The notes under the pieces are model-generated. The model was not told the DNA's origin, ran no database searches, and was given only the letters and a program-made list of their open reading frames with translations. The position numbers were made by a program, and so were the translations under genes. Positions 1 to 8,516 of a stretch of DNA of 62,926 nt are shown piece by piece; position 1 is the first letter of the stretch; each line of letters begins with the position of its first letter. The stretch covers positions 149,894-212,819 of the forward strand of contig NZ_DKIH01000004.1 in the NCBI RefSeq assembly GCF_002454115.1, read 5' to 3'. Origin of the DNA: Sphingopyxis sp. UBA6723 (GTDB lineage Bacteria > Pseudomonadota > Alphaproteobacteria > Sphingomonadales > Sphingomonadaceae).

Positions 1-81
1 CACCTCCCCATGGCTTCGCCACAGCGAGGATCATACAGCCGCGGTCGTTCGCTGCTGCCGTTACGATGAACAGACGCGCCG

Positions 82-483
82 CTAAGGCTCGAACGCCGCC
101 AGGATCGGACACGGCCCCTTGTCGCTCGCCGCGCACTGGTCCGCCAGCCGCGCCAAGGCAGCCCGGGCCTCGGTCATTTGCGCGATCTTGGCGTCCAGCG
201 CATCGATCCGCTGACGCGCCAGCGCCCGGACCCGCGCGCGGTCGTCGCTGTCTTCCAGCGCCAGCAGTTCGCCGATTTCTTCGAGGGTGAAGCCGGACGC
301 CTGCGCCGACCGAATGAATTTCAGGCGGCGCAGATCATTCTCGTCATAGCGGCGCACCCCGCCGCCCCAGCCGTCGCCGCCGCTGCGTGCGGGCGTCGCC
401 ATCAGGCCGCGGCGCTGATAATAGCGGATCGTTTCGACGCCGACGTCGCCTGCGACGGCTAATTTTCCGATGGTCAATTGCAT
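82..483 (-). CDS. MerR-family metal-type transcriptional regulator
   Basis: Cytoplasmic one-component regulator that would twist the 19-bp-spaced promoter just upstream of it. The N-terminal winged helix (TIGKLA...VETIRYYQRRGL...RRYDENDL) closely resembles mercury regulator MerR, and the long dimer helix follows. The C-terminal metal loop is C-A-A-S-D-K-G-P-C, a C-x7-C spacing as in CueR rather than the C-x8-C of MerR. The residue equivalent to MerR Cys82 is not a cysteine (the segment reads LALEDSDDRARV). The start is the ATG at 483, giving 133 aa; a longer frame to 540 would run across the promoter. It is divergent from the glutaredoxin/MauE gene it probably controls. The sensed ion cannot be named from sequence. 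Confidence 0.9.
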   Translation of the reverse strand: MQLTIGKLAVAGDVGVETIRYYQRRGLMATPARSGGDGWGGGVRRYDENDLRRLKFIRSAQASGFTLEEIGELLALEDSDDRARVRALARQRIDALDAKIAQMTEARAALARLADQCAASDKGPCPILAAFEP

Positions 484-486
484 CGC

Positions 487-518
487 TTGACTCCGTACCA
501 TGGTACGGAGCCTATATG
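487..518 (+). promoter_or_regulatory. MerR-type promoter/operator
   Basis: A -35 box TTGACT (487-492) and a -10 box CTATAT (512-517) are separated by 19 bp. The spacer is occupied by the perfect palindrome CCGTACCATGGTACGG. Over-long spacers filled by a dyad are the hallmark of MerR-controlled promoters, and this one is nearly the mercury-operon operator. It directs transcription rightward into the gene at 525 and overlaps the start of the divergent regulator gene. Confidence 0.88.
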
Positions 519-524
519 GGTTGC

Positions 525-1262
525 ATGACAAGCCAAGCAACCCTCCATCGCATGGTCATGCCGGGGCACACCTGCCCCTATGGCCTCAAGGCAAAACATC
601 TCCTGAAACGGCGCGGCTTTGCGGTCGACGACCGCTGGCTGACGACGCGCGCCGAAGTGGATGCGTTCAAGGCCGAGCATGGCGTCCAGACGACGCCGCA
701 GGTCTTTATCGATGGCGTCCGCATCGGCGGCTATGACGATCTGCGCCGCCATTTCGGGCTGACGGTCGCCGATCCCGATGCGGTAAGCTATCGCCCAGTC
801 ATCGCCTTGTTCGCGATGACCGCGCTGATGGCACTGGCGGCGAGCTTTGCGGCGTTCGGCGACGCGTTCACGGTGCAGGCGAGCGAATGGTTCATTTCGT
901 TCAGCATGATCGTCCTCGCGCTGCTCAAGCTGCAGGACATCGATAAGTTCGCGACGATGTTCCTCAATTACGACCTGCTGGCGCGCCGCTGGGTGCCTTA
1001 TGCGACGATCTACCTATTCGCCGAGGGGCTGGCGGGGGTGTTGATGACCGCCCACGCGCTGCCGTGGCTGTCGATCCCCGTCGCGCTGGTCATCGGCGGC
1101 ATCGGCGCGGTGTCGGTGTTCAAGGCGGTCTATATCGACAAGCGCGAGCTGAAATGCGCCTGCGTCGGGGGCAGCAGCCGGGTGCCGCTGGGCTTTGTGT
1201 CGCTGACCGAAAATCTGGCGATGGTCGGCATGGCATTTTGGATGCTATGGATGCTGGTGTGA
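525..1262 (+). CDS. Glutaredoxin-MauE/DoxX fusion membrane protein
   Basis: The first ~75 residues form a glutaredoxin domain with active site CPYG and the cis-proline segment TTPQVFIDG. The rest is a four-helix membrane domain of the MauE/DoxX redox type, ending with a conserved Cys pair (LKCACVGGSS). Such fusions probably shuttle thiol redox equivalents across the inner membrane. The start at 525 lies only about 8 bp after the -10 box of the MerR promoter, so the mRNA may be leaderless; no Shine-Dalgarno is visible. Starts at 516 or 552/558 are alternatives. It is the first gene downstream of the MerR operator, so its product is a likely metal- or thiol-stress response protein. Confidence 0.85.
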   Translation: MTSQATLHRMVMPGHTCPYGLKAKHLLKRRGFAVDDRWLTTRAEVDAFKAEHGVQTTPQVFIDGVRIGGYDDLRRHFGLTVADPDAVSYRPVIALFAMTALMALAASFAAFGDAFTVQASEWFISFSMIVLALLKLQDIDKFATMFLNYDLLARRWVPYATIYLFAEGLAGVLMTAHALPWLSIPVALVIGGIGAVSVFKAVYIDKRELKCACVGGSSRVPLGFVSLTENLAMVGMAFWMLWMLV

Positions 1263-1264
1263 CG

Positions 1265-1573
1265 ATGATCCGCCATCTTTTGCTTGCCCTGTTCCTGATC
1301 GGCCTGTCACTGCCGTCGGTGACGGCGCCGGTGCAGGCAGAGGCCATGGTGACCGACTGCCATGGCGCGATGCCGATCGAACCGTCGCACCACCAACCCG
1401 ATGCCGACGGCGGCAAAGCCGCCGCGCATGTCTGCATCGGTTGCGTCGCCAGCACTCCGGCGGTCGCGGCTGCTGCACCAATGCCGCTGCCCGCACTCTT
1501 GCCGCCGATTCGACCTATGGCGACACTAACGGGCGCCAACGCGCCGCCCAGCGTCCCCCCGCCCCGACACTGA
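1265..1573 (+). CDS. Small exported Cys/His-rich protein (DUF2946-like)
   Basis: 102 aa starting 2 bp after the previous stop, so it is co-transcribed with the redox gene. It has a clear signal peptide (MIRHLLLALFLIGLSLP...VQAEA) followed by DCHGAMPIE, a His-rich stretch (PSHHQP) and HVCIGC. It ends in a Pro/Ala-rich tail. The Cys/His spacing resembles the small DUF2946-type proteins found beside copper and mercury genes, but I cannot confirm membership. A periplasmic metal-binding or chaperone role is inferred from residues and context. Confidence 0.65.
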   Translation: MIRHLLLALFLIGLSLPSVTAPVQAEAMVTDCHGAMPIEPSHHQPDADGGKAAAHVCIGCVASTPAVAAAAPMPLPALLPPIRPMATLTGANAPPSVPPPRH

Positions 1574-1621
1574 CAGCCGCCAAACCGAACCCCGATTTTC
1601 CGATCCTGTCAGGACGATATT

Positions 1622-2959
1622 ATGTTGAAAACGCCTTTGCTGGCGGGCGCCGCTGCGCTCGCCCTCCTCCCGCTGTCCGTCGCGGCGCAAGACCATAGCG
1701 GGCATGATCCGCACGCGGGGCATGTGATGCCCGCCGCCGAACCCAAAGTCGCCGACCCCGTCGATCATAGCGCGATGGGTCATGGCACCATGGACCATGG
1801 CGCGATGGACCACAGCAGCCCGGCCACTCCCGCCGAAGGCTCAGGCACCGCGCGCCTGCCCGGCAACGAGGGCGGCCACTCCGGCCTGCACATCGACGCG
1901 GGCGACGACTGGATGGTGATGACCCACGGCTTTGCCTGGGGCGTCTATACCGACCAGTCGGGGCCGCGCGGCGACGACAAGGCCTATATCCAGTCGATGC
2001 TGATGCTGTCGGGCGAAAAGCAGACCGAATGGGGCCGCATCCAGCTGAAATCGATGATGAGCCTTGAGCCGCTGATGTCGAATTTCGGCTATCCCAATCT
2101 GTTCGCGACCGGCGAGACGGCGGGCGGTGAACCGCTCGTCGATCGCCAGCATCCGCATGACCTGTTCATGGAGCTGGCGGCGCGGATCGACGTCAACGTC
2201 GGCGATAATGCGCGGCTGTTCGTCTATGGCGGCCCGGTCGGCGAACCCGCGATCGGCCCCAGCGCCTTCATGCACCGCAGCAGCGCGCGCTATAATCCCG
2301 AGGCACCGGTCACGCATCACTGGTTCGATTCGACGCACATCACCTATGGCGTCGCGACACTGGGTTACACGACCCCGCAGTTCCAGGTCGAAGGATCGGT
2401 CTTTACCGGCCGCGAGCCCAATGAGGAACGGTGGGGCATCGAAACGCCGCGCTTCGACAGCTGGTCGCTGCGCGGCACCTGGACACCGTCGCGGGCGCTG
2501 GCGATGCAGGTTAGCCACGGCTTTCTGAAAGAACCTGAGGCGATCCATCCTGGCGAGAACGAGCATCGCACCACCGCCAGCATTCATTGGAACAACGGCG
2601 GCGGTCTGTCGGCGACCGCCGCGTTCAGTGCCAAGAACCGCGACCCCGGCGCCACGCTGACCGCATGGCTGGCCGAGGTGAACTGGGACATCGACGATCA
2701 TCACACGCTGTTCGGGCGGATCGAAAATGTGAAGAATGACGAGCTGTTCCCCGATCATGACGACCCGCTGCACGACGTGCCGTTCCGGGTGTCGAAATTT
2801 CAGGCGGGCTATGCCTATCGTCTGCCGATCAGCGGGCCGCTGAACCTTGCGCTGGGCGGCAGCATCGCGGCATTCGACAAGCCGCTGGCGCTCGACGCCG
2901 CCTATGGCAGGAACCCGATCGGCGCGACGGTCTTTGCCCGATTGAGCATCGGTCATTGA
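1622..2959 (+). CDS. His/Met-rich outer-membrane beta-barrel protein
   Basis: 445 aa with a Sec signal peptide cleaved near AAQ-DHSGH. It is followed by a ~55-residue metal-binding-looking segment of repeated His/Met motifs (DHSGH, DPHAGH, DHSAMGHG, DHGAMDHSS). The remaining ~350 residues alternate in the way expected for outer-membrane beta strands. The position behind the MerR promoter and two redox/metal-type genes suggests metal (copper- or mercury-like) tolerance. It could also be an orphan of the CopB/PcoB type, though I do not recognise it as a member. The start ATG at 1622 has an AGGA ribosome site. Confidence 0.7.
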   Translation: MLKTPLLAGAAALALLPLSVAAQDHSGHDPHAGHVMPAAEPKVADPVDHSAMGHGTMDHGAMDHSSPATPAEGSGTARLPGNEGGHSGLHIDAGDDWMVMTHGFAWGVYTDQSGPRGDDKAYIQSMLMLSGEKQTEWGRIQLKSMMSLEPLMSNFGYPNLFATGETAGGEPLVDRQHPHDLFMELAARIDVNVGDNARLFVYGGPVGEPAIGPSAFMHRSSARYNPEAPVTHHWFDSTHITYGVATLGYTTPQFQVEGSVFTGREPNEERWGIETPRFDSWSLRGTWTPSRALAMQVSHGFLKEPEAIHPGENEHRTTASIHWNNGGGLSATAAFSAKNRDPGATLTAWLAEVNWDIDDHHTLFGRIENVKNDELFPDHDDPLHDVPFRVSKFQAGYAYRLPISGPLNLALGGSIAAFDKPLALDAAYGRNPIGATVFARLSIGH

Positions 2960-2967
2960 TGTAACTT

Positions 2968-3017
2968 ATGGCTGGGCTATCGAAGGTTAGCGATTCGCGC
3001 CAACGGAGCCCAGCCAT
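2968..3017 (+). promoter_or_regulatory. Inverted repeat covering the phoD start site
   Basis: ATGGCTGGGCT at 2968-2978 is perfectly complementary to AGCCCAGCCAT at 3007-3017, with a 28-nt loop. The right arm overlaps the CGGAG ribosome site (3004-3008) and the first two bases of the phoD ATG (3016-3018). In an mRNA extending from upstream the hairpin would bury the initiation region. There is no T-run, so a terminator is less likely. Confidence 0.5.
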
Positions 3018-4581
3018 GTACAACCGCCGCCACTTCCTTGCCGGGGCGACCCTTGCCGGGCTCGCCGCGCCCGCCATCGTCCGCGCGCAGGGCATTTTGC
3101 GCGACTTTCCGTTCAAGCTGGGCGTCGCGGCGGGCGATCCGGCGAGCGACGGTTTCGTCATCTGGACCCGGCTGGCACCCGAGCCGATGGAGCGTCACGG
3201 CGGGATGCCGCTGACCAATGTGCCGGTCGAGTGGGAGGTCGCGAGCGACACGGGGTTTCGCGACGTGGTGGCCAAGGGCACCGAATTGGCGCGGCCCGAA
3301 CTGGCGCACAGTATCCATGTCGAAGTGGCGGGGCTGCAGCCCGATCGCCCCTATTATTACCGCTTTACCGCCGCGGGCGAGCGCAGCCTGCGCGGCCGCG
3401 CGCGCACCCTGCCCGCCCCCGGCGCCAGGGTCGATGCGCTGAAATTCGGCGTCGCCGGGTGCCAGCATTTCGAGTCCGGCTTTTATGGCGCCTATCGGCA
3501 CATGGCGCGCGAAGACCTGGCCTTCGTGTATCACTACGGCGACTTCATCTACGAGTATCAGCAGAATTATCTGTTTGACGACGGCCTGCCGATCCGTCCG
3601 GTGCGCCGCTACGAACAGCGCGCGCTGATCGACGTCACCGACTTCCGCGCCGCCTATGCGCAGACGCTGATGGACATCGACCAGCAAGCGGTGCGCTCGG
3701 TCCACGCGCATCTGTCGAGCTTCGACGATCACGAGATCATCAACAATTGGGTATCGGATGCTGCCAACTGGAAAATGGACCTGCCGGGCAATGATCCCGA
3801 TGCCGCACCGGCCGACGTGTTCATGCTGAAAAAACAGGCGGCGCTTCAGGCGTGGTATGAACATATGCCGGTGCGCAAGGCGTTGCTGCCGCGCGGCGGC
3901 ATGGTCGCGATGAACCGCGAGTTCCGCTATGGCGACCTGATGGCGATGCAGTTGCTGGACACCCGCCAGTACCGGACCGACCAGCCCTGCGGCGACGGAT
4001 TCAAACCCGCCTGCCCCGACGTGTTCGCGAAAGACCGGCAGGTGCTGGGCAAGGCGCAGGAAGAATGGCTGGGCCGTAACCTGGCGCGCGGCGGCGCGAC
4101 GTGGAACACGCTGGCGCAGCAAGTGACGATGATGTCGCTCGACCGGCGCCGTCGCCCCGAGGAAACGCAAAAGATCGTGAACATCGACAGCTGGGCGGGC
4201 TATGAGGAACCGCGCCAGCGCATATTGTCGCGTTTTGCGGGGCTGGAAAACTGCATCGTGCTGACCGGCGACGAGCACCAGAATTTCTGCGGCGACCTAG
4301 TGTTGAAGGACAAGGTCGTCGGTGCCGAATTTGTCGCCACCTCGATCTCGAGCGGCGGCGACGGCAGCGACAAGCGCAGCGGTACCGACGAGTGGTTGGC
4401 GCGCAACCCCGAACTGAAATTCTCTAACGACCAGCGCGGTTATCTGGTGTGCGAGGTCGGGCGCGAAGCGTGGCAGACGCATTTCATGGTCGTCGACAAG
4501 GTGACGACGCCGGTGAACACGCTGTCGAAACGCGCGACCGCGGTGGTGGAGAATGGCGTCGCCGGGATCAAGATGACCTAA
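3016..4581 (+). CDS. phoD: PhoD-family alkaline phosphatase/phosphodiesterase
   Basis: 521-aa exported metallophosphatase. The N-terminus NRRHFLAGATLAGLAAPAIVRAQ is a twin-arginine signal peptide, so the enzyme is exported folded with its metals. The mature part has the PhoD N-terminal beta domain (GVAAGDPASDGFVIWTRLAP) and the metal-site motifs HYGDFIYEY, SSFDDHEIINNW and LTGDEHQNF. It would release phosphate from phosphodi- and monoesters in the periplasm. The start at 3016 is preferred over 2968 because it has CGGAG upstream and begins just before the Arg pair. The stop overlaps the convergent DUF1206 stop by 4 bp. Confidence 0.93.
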   Translation: MYNRRHFLAGATLAGLAAPAIVRAQGILRDFPFKLGVAAGDPASDGFVIWTRLAPEPMERHGGMPLTNVPVEWEVASDTGFRDVVAKGTELARPELAHSIHVEVAGLQPDRPYYYRFTAAGERSLRGRARTLPAPGARVDALKFGVAGCQHFESGFYGAYRHMAREDLAFVYHYGDFIYEYQQNYLFDDGLPIRPVRRYEQRALIDVTDFRAAYAQTLMDIDQQAVRSVHAHLSSFDDHEIINNWVSDAANWKMDLPGNDPDAAPADVFMLKKQAALQAWYEHMPVRKALLPRGGMVAMNREFRYGDLMAMQLLDTRQYRTDQPCGDGFKPACPDVFAKDRQVLGKAQEEWLGRNLARGGATWNTLAQQVTMMSLDRRRRPEETQKIVNIDSWAGYEEPRQRILSRFAGLENCIVLTGDEHQNFCGDLVLKDKVVGAEFVATSISSGGDGSDKRSGTDEWLARNPELKFSNDQRGYLVCEVGREAWQTHFMVVDKVTTPVNTLSKRATAVVENGVAGIKMT

Positions 4582-5375
4582 CGCGCGGCGGCTTTCAGCC
4601 GCGCGACGACATCCTCGTCGCGGATGCGCCTCCACTTCGCTTCAACAAAGCTGTGGACGCCGAACAGGAACAGGCCGGCGGCGACGAGCAGATACAGTTC
4701 GGCATGTTCGGTCAGCGCCGAGAGCGCGTCGCCAAGCCCTTTGACCTCGCCTGCCGAGTCGAACCAGCCCGCACGGATCAGCGACACACCGATGACGGCG
4801 AACACCACCGCGCGCGCAGCGAGACCGGCGCGGCCGACGGGGACGACCCATGCCGGCGCATCGGCGGCAACGCCCTGCATAAACTCGGTGGTCCAGGCCT
4901 TCATCGCCTGATGCGCGGCCGCGGCGAGAAAGCATAGTCCAATGGCGCCGAGCAGCGTGCCGCCCAGCGGCATGTCGAGCAACATCCCGGCGGCGGCTTG
5001 TTCCTGCTCGCCGTTAGCGGCTGCGGCATGGCCCGAGGCGAGCCGGACGGCCGCCCATGCGAGGATGAAATGCGCGATGCCGCTCGCCGCATAGCCGATG
5101 CGGATCGCAATGCCCTTGGCATCGTCGCCCTTGCCCTCGCTGTCGAGTGCGGCGCCATAGAGGCGATAGGCACCGTAAAGCGCAAGGCCGATCGCCAGCA
5201 GCGCGAGAAGATAGGGCCCCCCCGACATCTCTTTCACCGCACGAAACACGCCTTGCGGGCTGGCGTCGGACGCGTTGGCGCTGGTCAGCGCAAAAAAGGC
5301 AAGCAGGCAATAGACGACGCCCCGCGCACACCAGCCGGCACGGGCAAAGGTTTCGAGGCGGCGCAGTCGGTTCAT
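4578..5375 (-). CDS. DUF1206 integral membrane protein
   Basis: 265 aa with six predicted membrane segments arranged as three repeated two-helix units, each opening with a Gly/Ala-rich helix (ARAGWCARGVVYCLLAFFAL; RIGYAASGIAHFILAWAAV; RAGLAARAVVFAVIGVSLI). This triple repeat is the DUF1206 signature. Function is unknown. The ATG at 5375 has an AGGAG site 10 bp upstream; a longer frame to 5513 has no comparable site. It converges on phoD with overlapping stop codons, leaving no room for a terminator between them. Confidence 0.9.
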   Translation of the reverse strand: MNRLRRLETFARAGWCARGVVYCLLAFFALTSANASDASPQGVFRAVKEMSGGPYLLALLAIGLALYGAYRLYGAALDSEGKGDDAKGIAIRIGYAASGIAHFILAWAAVRLASGHAAAANGEQEQAAAGMLLDMPLGGTLLGAIGLCFLAAAAHQAMKAWTTEFMQGVAADAPAWVVPVGRAGLAARAVVFAVIGVSLIRAGWFDSAGEVKGLGDALSALTEHAELYLLVAAGLFLFGVHSFVEAKWRRIRDEDVVARLKAAAR

Positions 5376-5440
5376 CGGGGTAGGCTCCTGTCGGGATGTC
5401 GTCAGGCAACGTCCCGGCGCGAGCGCAGTTCCCTGGGCGG

Positions 5441-7258
5441 CTATTTCCGGCCGAACAGCCGCTCGACATCGTCCATCGCCAATTTGACCCAGGTCGGGCG
5501 GCCATGGTTGCACTGGCCGCTGTGGGGGGTGACCTCCATCGTGCGGAGCAGCGCGTTCATTTCGGCGACGCTGAGCGTGCGACCCGCGCGGACCGAGCCG
5601 TGGCAGGCCATGGTCGCGGCGACGAGTTCGAGCTTTTCGTTGAGGCCCAGCGCGGCGTCATAGCCCGCCAGATCATCGGCAATGTCGGTGACCAGTTTGC
5701 GGCAGTCGATCGCGCCGAGCATCGCCGGGGTCGCACGGACCATCACCGCGGCGGGGCCGAAGCGTTCGAGTTCGACCCCGAGCGTCGCGAGCTGCGCCGA
5801 GGCGGCTTCGAGGCGGTCGCAGGCGGGCTCGTCGAGTTCGACGACTTCGGGGAGGAGCAGGCCTTGCGACGGCACCGCCTGCCCGCTCATCCCGCGCCGC
5901 AGTTGTTCGAGCACGAGGCGTTCGTGCGCGGCGTGCTGATCGACGATCACCAGCCCGTCCTCGGCCTCCGCAACGATATAGGTGCGCGCAATCTGGCCGC
6001 GCGCGATACCCAGCGGGTGGGCATCACCCTGCGGTACCGGCGCGGTCGCCGCTTCGGCGCGGCCCATCGGCAGCGCGTCGCGCGGCGGCGCAAAATCGAC
6101 GACGCGGTCGCGGAGCAACGCATGGGTGGCGGAATCGCCATCGGCGCCGAACAAATGCGTCGCCGGGGCGTGCGGATAGGGCAGATGCGCCGCGAACAGT
6201 GTTTGCGCGGGCGGCGCCACGGGTTCCTGCTGCCACGCCGCCAGCGCCGCCTCTGCCGGGCGCTGGACGCTGCGAAAGCCATGCTCGTCGAGCGCACGCC
6301 GCAAGCCCCCCACGATCATGCCGCGGATCAGCTGCGGGTCGCGAAAGCGCACCTCGGTCTTCGCCGGATGGACGTTCACATCGACCTCGCCGCCGGGAAT
6401 GTCGAGGAACAATGCGACGACGGGATGACGATCGCGCGCCAGCAAATCGGCATAGGCACCGCGCAGCGCGCCGACGAGCAGCCGGTCCTTCACCGGGCGG
6501 CCGTTAACGAACAGATATTGATGGTCGGCGATGCCGCGATTGTAGGTCGGCAGGCTGATCACCCCGCCGATATGGACGTCGCCGCGATCGAGATCGATCC
6601 CGATGCTGTTCGCGGCCAGATCGCGCTGGGTCAGCGCCGCGACGCGGCTGAGTTGATCCTGCCCGCCCTGCACGTCGAGCGCGCGGCGCCCGTCGTGCTC
6701 GACGATGAAACCGACGTCGGGCCGCGCCATCGCCAGCCGCTTCACCACATCGAGGCACGCGGCATATTCGCTGCGCGCGCTGCGCAGGAATTTGCGGCGG
6801 GCGGGGATGCGCGCGAACAGATGTTCGACGACGACGCGGGTGCCGTTCGCCAGCGCCGCCGGGCCTTCGGCGGCCACCACACCATTGTCGACGACCCGCC
6901 GCCAGCCGTCGCCGCCCGCGACGCGGCTTTCCAGCGTCAGCCGCGCGACGCTGGCAATCGATGGTAGCGCTTCGCCCCGAAAACCGAGCGTTGTGACATC
7001 CTCGATCGCGTCATCGGGCAGCTTCGACGTCGCATGGCGTTCGAGCGCCAGTGCCATGTCGGCGGGGGTCATCCCGCAGCCGTCGTCCTCGACCTCGAGC
7101 CGTGAAATTCCACCGTCAGCGATTCGCACCGAGATGCGCGTCGCACCGGCGTCGACGGCGTTTTCGACCAGTTCTTTGAGCGCTGCGGCGGGTCTTTCGA
7201 CCACTTCACCGGCTGCGATCCGATTTACGAGCGTTTCAGGCAGGCGACGTATTGACAT
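5441..7258 (-). CDS. mutL: DNA mismatch repair endonuclease MutL
   Basis: 605 aa, typical length. The N-terminal GHKL ATPase shows IAAGEVVERPAAALKELVENAVDAG, the DDGCGM motif and TLGFRGEALPSIASV. The C-terminal dimerisation/endonuclease domain carries DQHAAHERLVLE (the DQHA-x2-E-x4-E metal motif), ACHGSVRAG and CNHGRPT. It is therefore a nicking MutL, as in bacteria without MutH. It couples MutS mismatch recognition to strand incision. It is divergent from mreB across ~195 bp that must contain both promoters. Confidence 0.97.
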   Translation of the reverse strand: MSIRRLPETLVNRIAAGEVVERPAAALKELVENAVDAGATRISVRIADGGISRLEVEDDGCGMTPADMALALERHATSKLPDDAIEDVTTLGFRGEALPSIASVARLTLESRVAGGDGWRRVVDNGVVAAEGPAALANGTRVVVEHLFARIPARRKFLRSARSEYAACLDVVKRLAMARPDVGFIVEHDGRRALDVQGGQDQLSRVAALTQRDLAANSIGIDLDRGDVHIGGVISLPTYNRGIADHQYLFVNGRPVKDRLLVGALRGAYADLLARDRHPVVALFLDIPGGEVDVNVHPAKTEVRFRDPQLIRGMIVGGLRRALDEHGFRSVQRPAEAALAAWQQEPVAPPAQTLFAAHLPYPHAPATHLFGADGDSATHALLRDRVVDFAPPRDALPMGRAEAATAPVPQGDAHPLGIARGQIARTYIVAEAEDGLVIVDQHAAHERLVLEQLRRGMSGQAVPSQGLLLPEVVELDEPACDRLEAASAQLATLGVELERFGPAAVMVRATPAMLGAIDCRKLVTDIADDLAGYDAALGLNEKLELVAATMACHGSVRAGRTLSVAEMNALLRTMEVTPHSGQCNHGRPTWVKLAMDDVERLFGRK

Positions 7259-7453
7259 GGGGGCTGTCCTAGCGCAGTCGAGCGCAAATCGCGACCCACC
7301 CGCACAGCCTTATCATATTGTCCAGCCCGCCCCCGTCGGCCGAGCCGGAATCTCTCCCTGATTGGTCCTGTCGCCGGCCGGGCGCGCAGGTGTAACGACG
7401 CGGCGGCGTGGTCCTTCCCCAGGACCGGCGCCGAGGACAGGGAAGCAGTATCG

Positions 7454-8500
7454 ATGTCATTCTTTTCTCGCTGGTTCAAATTCAACTCCCAGGACATGGC
7501 GATCGATCTCGGCACCGCCAATACGGTCGTCTATGTGCGCGGCAAGGGCATCGTCCTGAACGAACCGTCGGTCGTTGCGGTCGAAACGATCAACGGGATC
7601 AAGCGGGTCAAGGCGGTCGGCGACGACGCGAAGCTGATGATGGGCAAGACCCCCGACAGCATCGAGGCGATCCGCCCGCTGCGTGACGGCGTCATCGCCG
7701 ACATCGATGTCGCCGAACAGATGATCAAGCATTTCATCACCAAGGTCCACGGCGGAAAGCCGAACGCGTTCCGCAGCCCCGAAATCGTCATCTGCGTCCC
7801 CTCGGGCTCGACCAGCGTCGAACGCCGCGCGATCCGCGACGCCGCATCGAACGCGGGCGCCAGCGAAGTGTGGCTGATCGAGGAACCGATGGCCGCCGCG
7901 ATCGGCGCCGACATGCCGGTGACCGAACCGATCGGGTCGATGGTCGTCGACATCGGTGGCGGCACCACCGAAGTCGCGGTGCTGTCGCTCCGCGGCCTCG
8001 CCTACACCACCTCGGTGCGCGCCGGCGGCGACAAGATGGACGAAGCGATCGTCTCTTATGTGCGCCGACACCATAATCTGCTGATCGGCGAAGCAACCGC
8101 CGAGCGGATCAAGAAGGACTTCGGCATCGCGCGCATTCCTGCGGATGGCGTCGGGCTGACGATCCACATCAAGGGCCGCGACCTCGTCAACGGGGTCCCC
8201 AAGGAAATCTCGATCAACCAGGCGCAGATCGCCGAAGCTTTGTCCGAACCGATCGGCACGATCGTCGAGGGCGTGCGTATCGCGCTGGAAAACACCGCGC
8301 CTGAACTGGCTGCCGACATTGTCGATCAGGGTATCGTCCTGACCGGTGGCGGCGCGCTGATCGCCGAGCTGGACGAATTGCTCAAGGAAGCGACCGGACT
8401 GCCGGTGACGGTTGCCGACGATCCGCTGACCTGCGTCGCGATCGGCACCGGCCGCGCGATGGAAGATCCCGCGTTCCGCGGCGTACTCCAGCAAGCCTGA
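7454..8500 (+). CDS. mreB: Rod shape-determining actin homologue MreB
   Basis: 348 aa with the actin-fold phosphate motifs MAIDLGTANTVVYVRGKG and VVDIGGGTTEVAVLSL, plus the adenosine loop GGGALI. The N-terminal amphipathic stretch SFFSRWFKF fits membrane attachment. It polymerises under the inner membrane and positions the elongasome. It is the first gene of the mre/mrd operon; an unusual 280-bp spacer separates it from mreC. Confidence 0.98.
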   Translation: MSFFSRWFKFNSQDMAIDLGTANTVVYVRGKGIVLNEPSVVAVETINGIKRVKAVGDDAKLMMGKTPDSIEAIRPLRDGVIADIDVAEQMIKHFITKVHGGKPNAFRSPEIVICVPSGSTSVERRAIRDAASNAGASEVWLIEEPMAAAIGADMPVTEPIGSMVVDIGGGTTEVAVLSLRGLAYTTSVRAGGDKMDEAIVSYVRRHHNLLIGEATAERIKKDFGIARIPADGVGLTIHIKGRDLVNGVPKEISINQAQIAEALSEPIGTIVEGVRIALENTAPELAADIVDQGIVLTGGGALIAELDELLKEATGLPVTVADDPLTCVAIGTGRAMEDPAFRGVLQQA

Positions 8501-8516
8501 GCGAGCGTATCTGCAA

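Noticed and set aside
82..540. Longer start for the MerR gene at 540
   Set aside because: It would place the gene's 5' end across its own operator and into the divergent gene; ATG 483 begins exactly at the conserved winged helix.
2977..4278. 433-codon minus-strand frame opposite phoD
   Set aside because: Shadow of phoD, Arg/His-rich and without motif.
5396..6967. 523-codon plus-strand frame opposite mutL
   Set aside because: Shadow of mutL; no recognisable domain or ribosome site.
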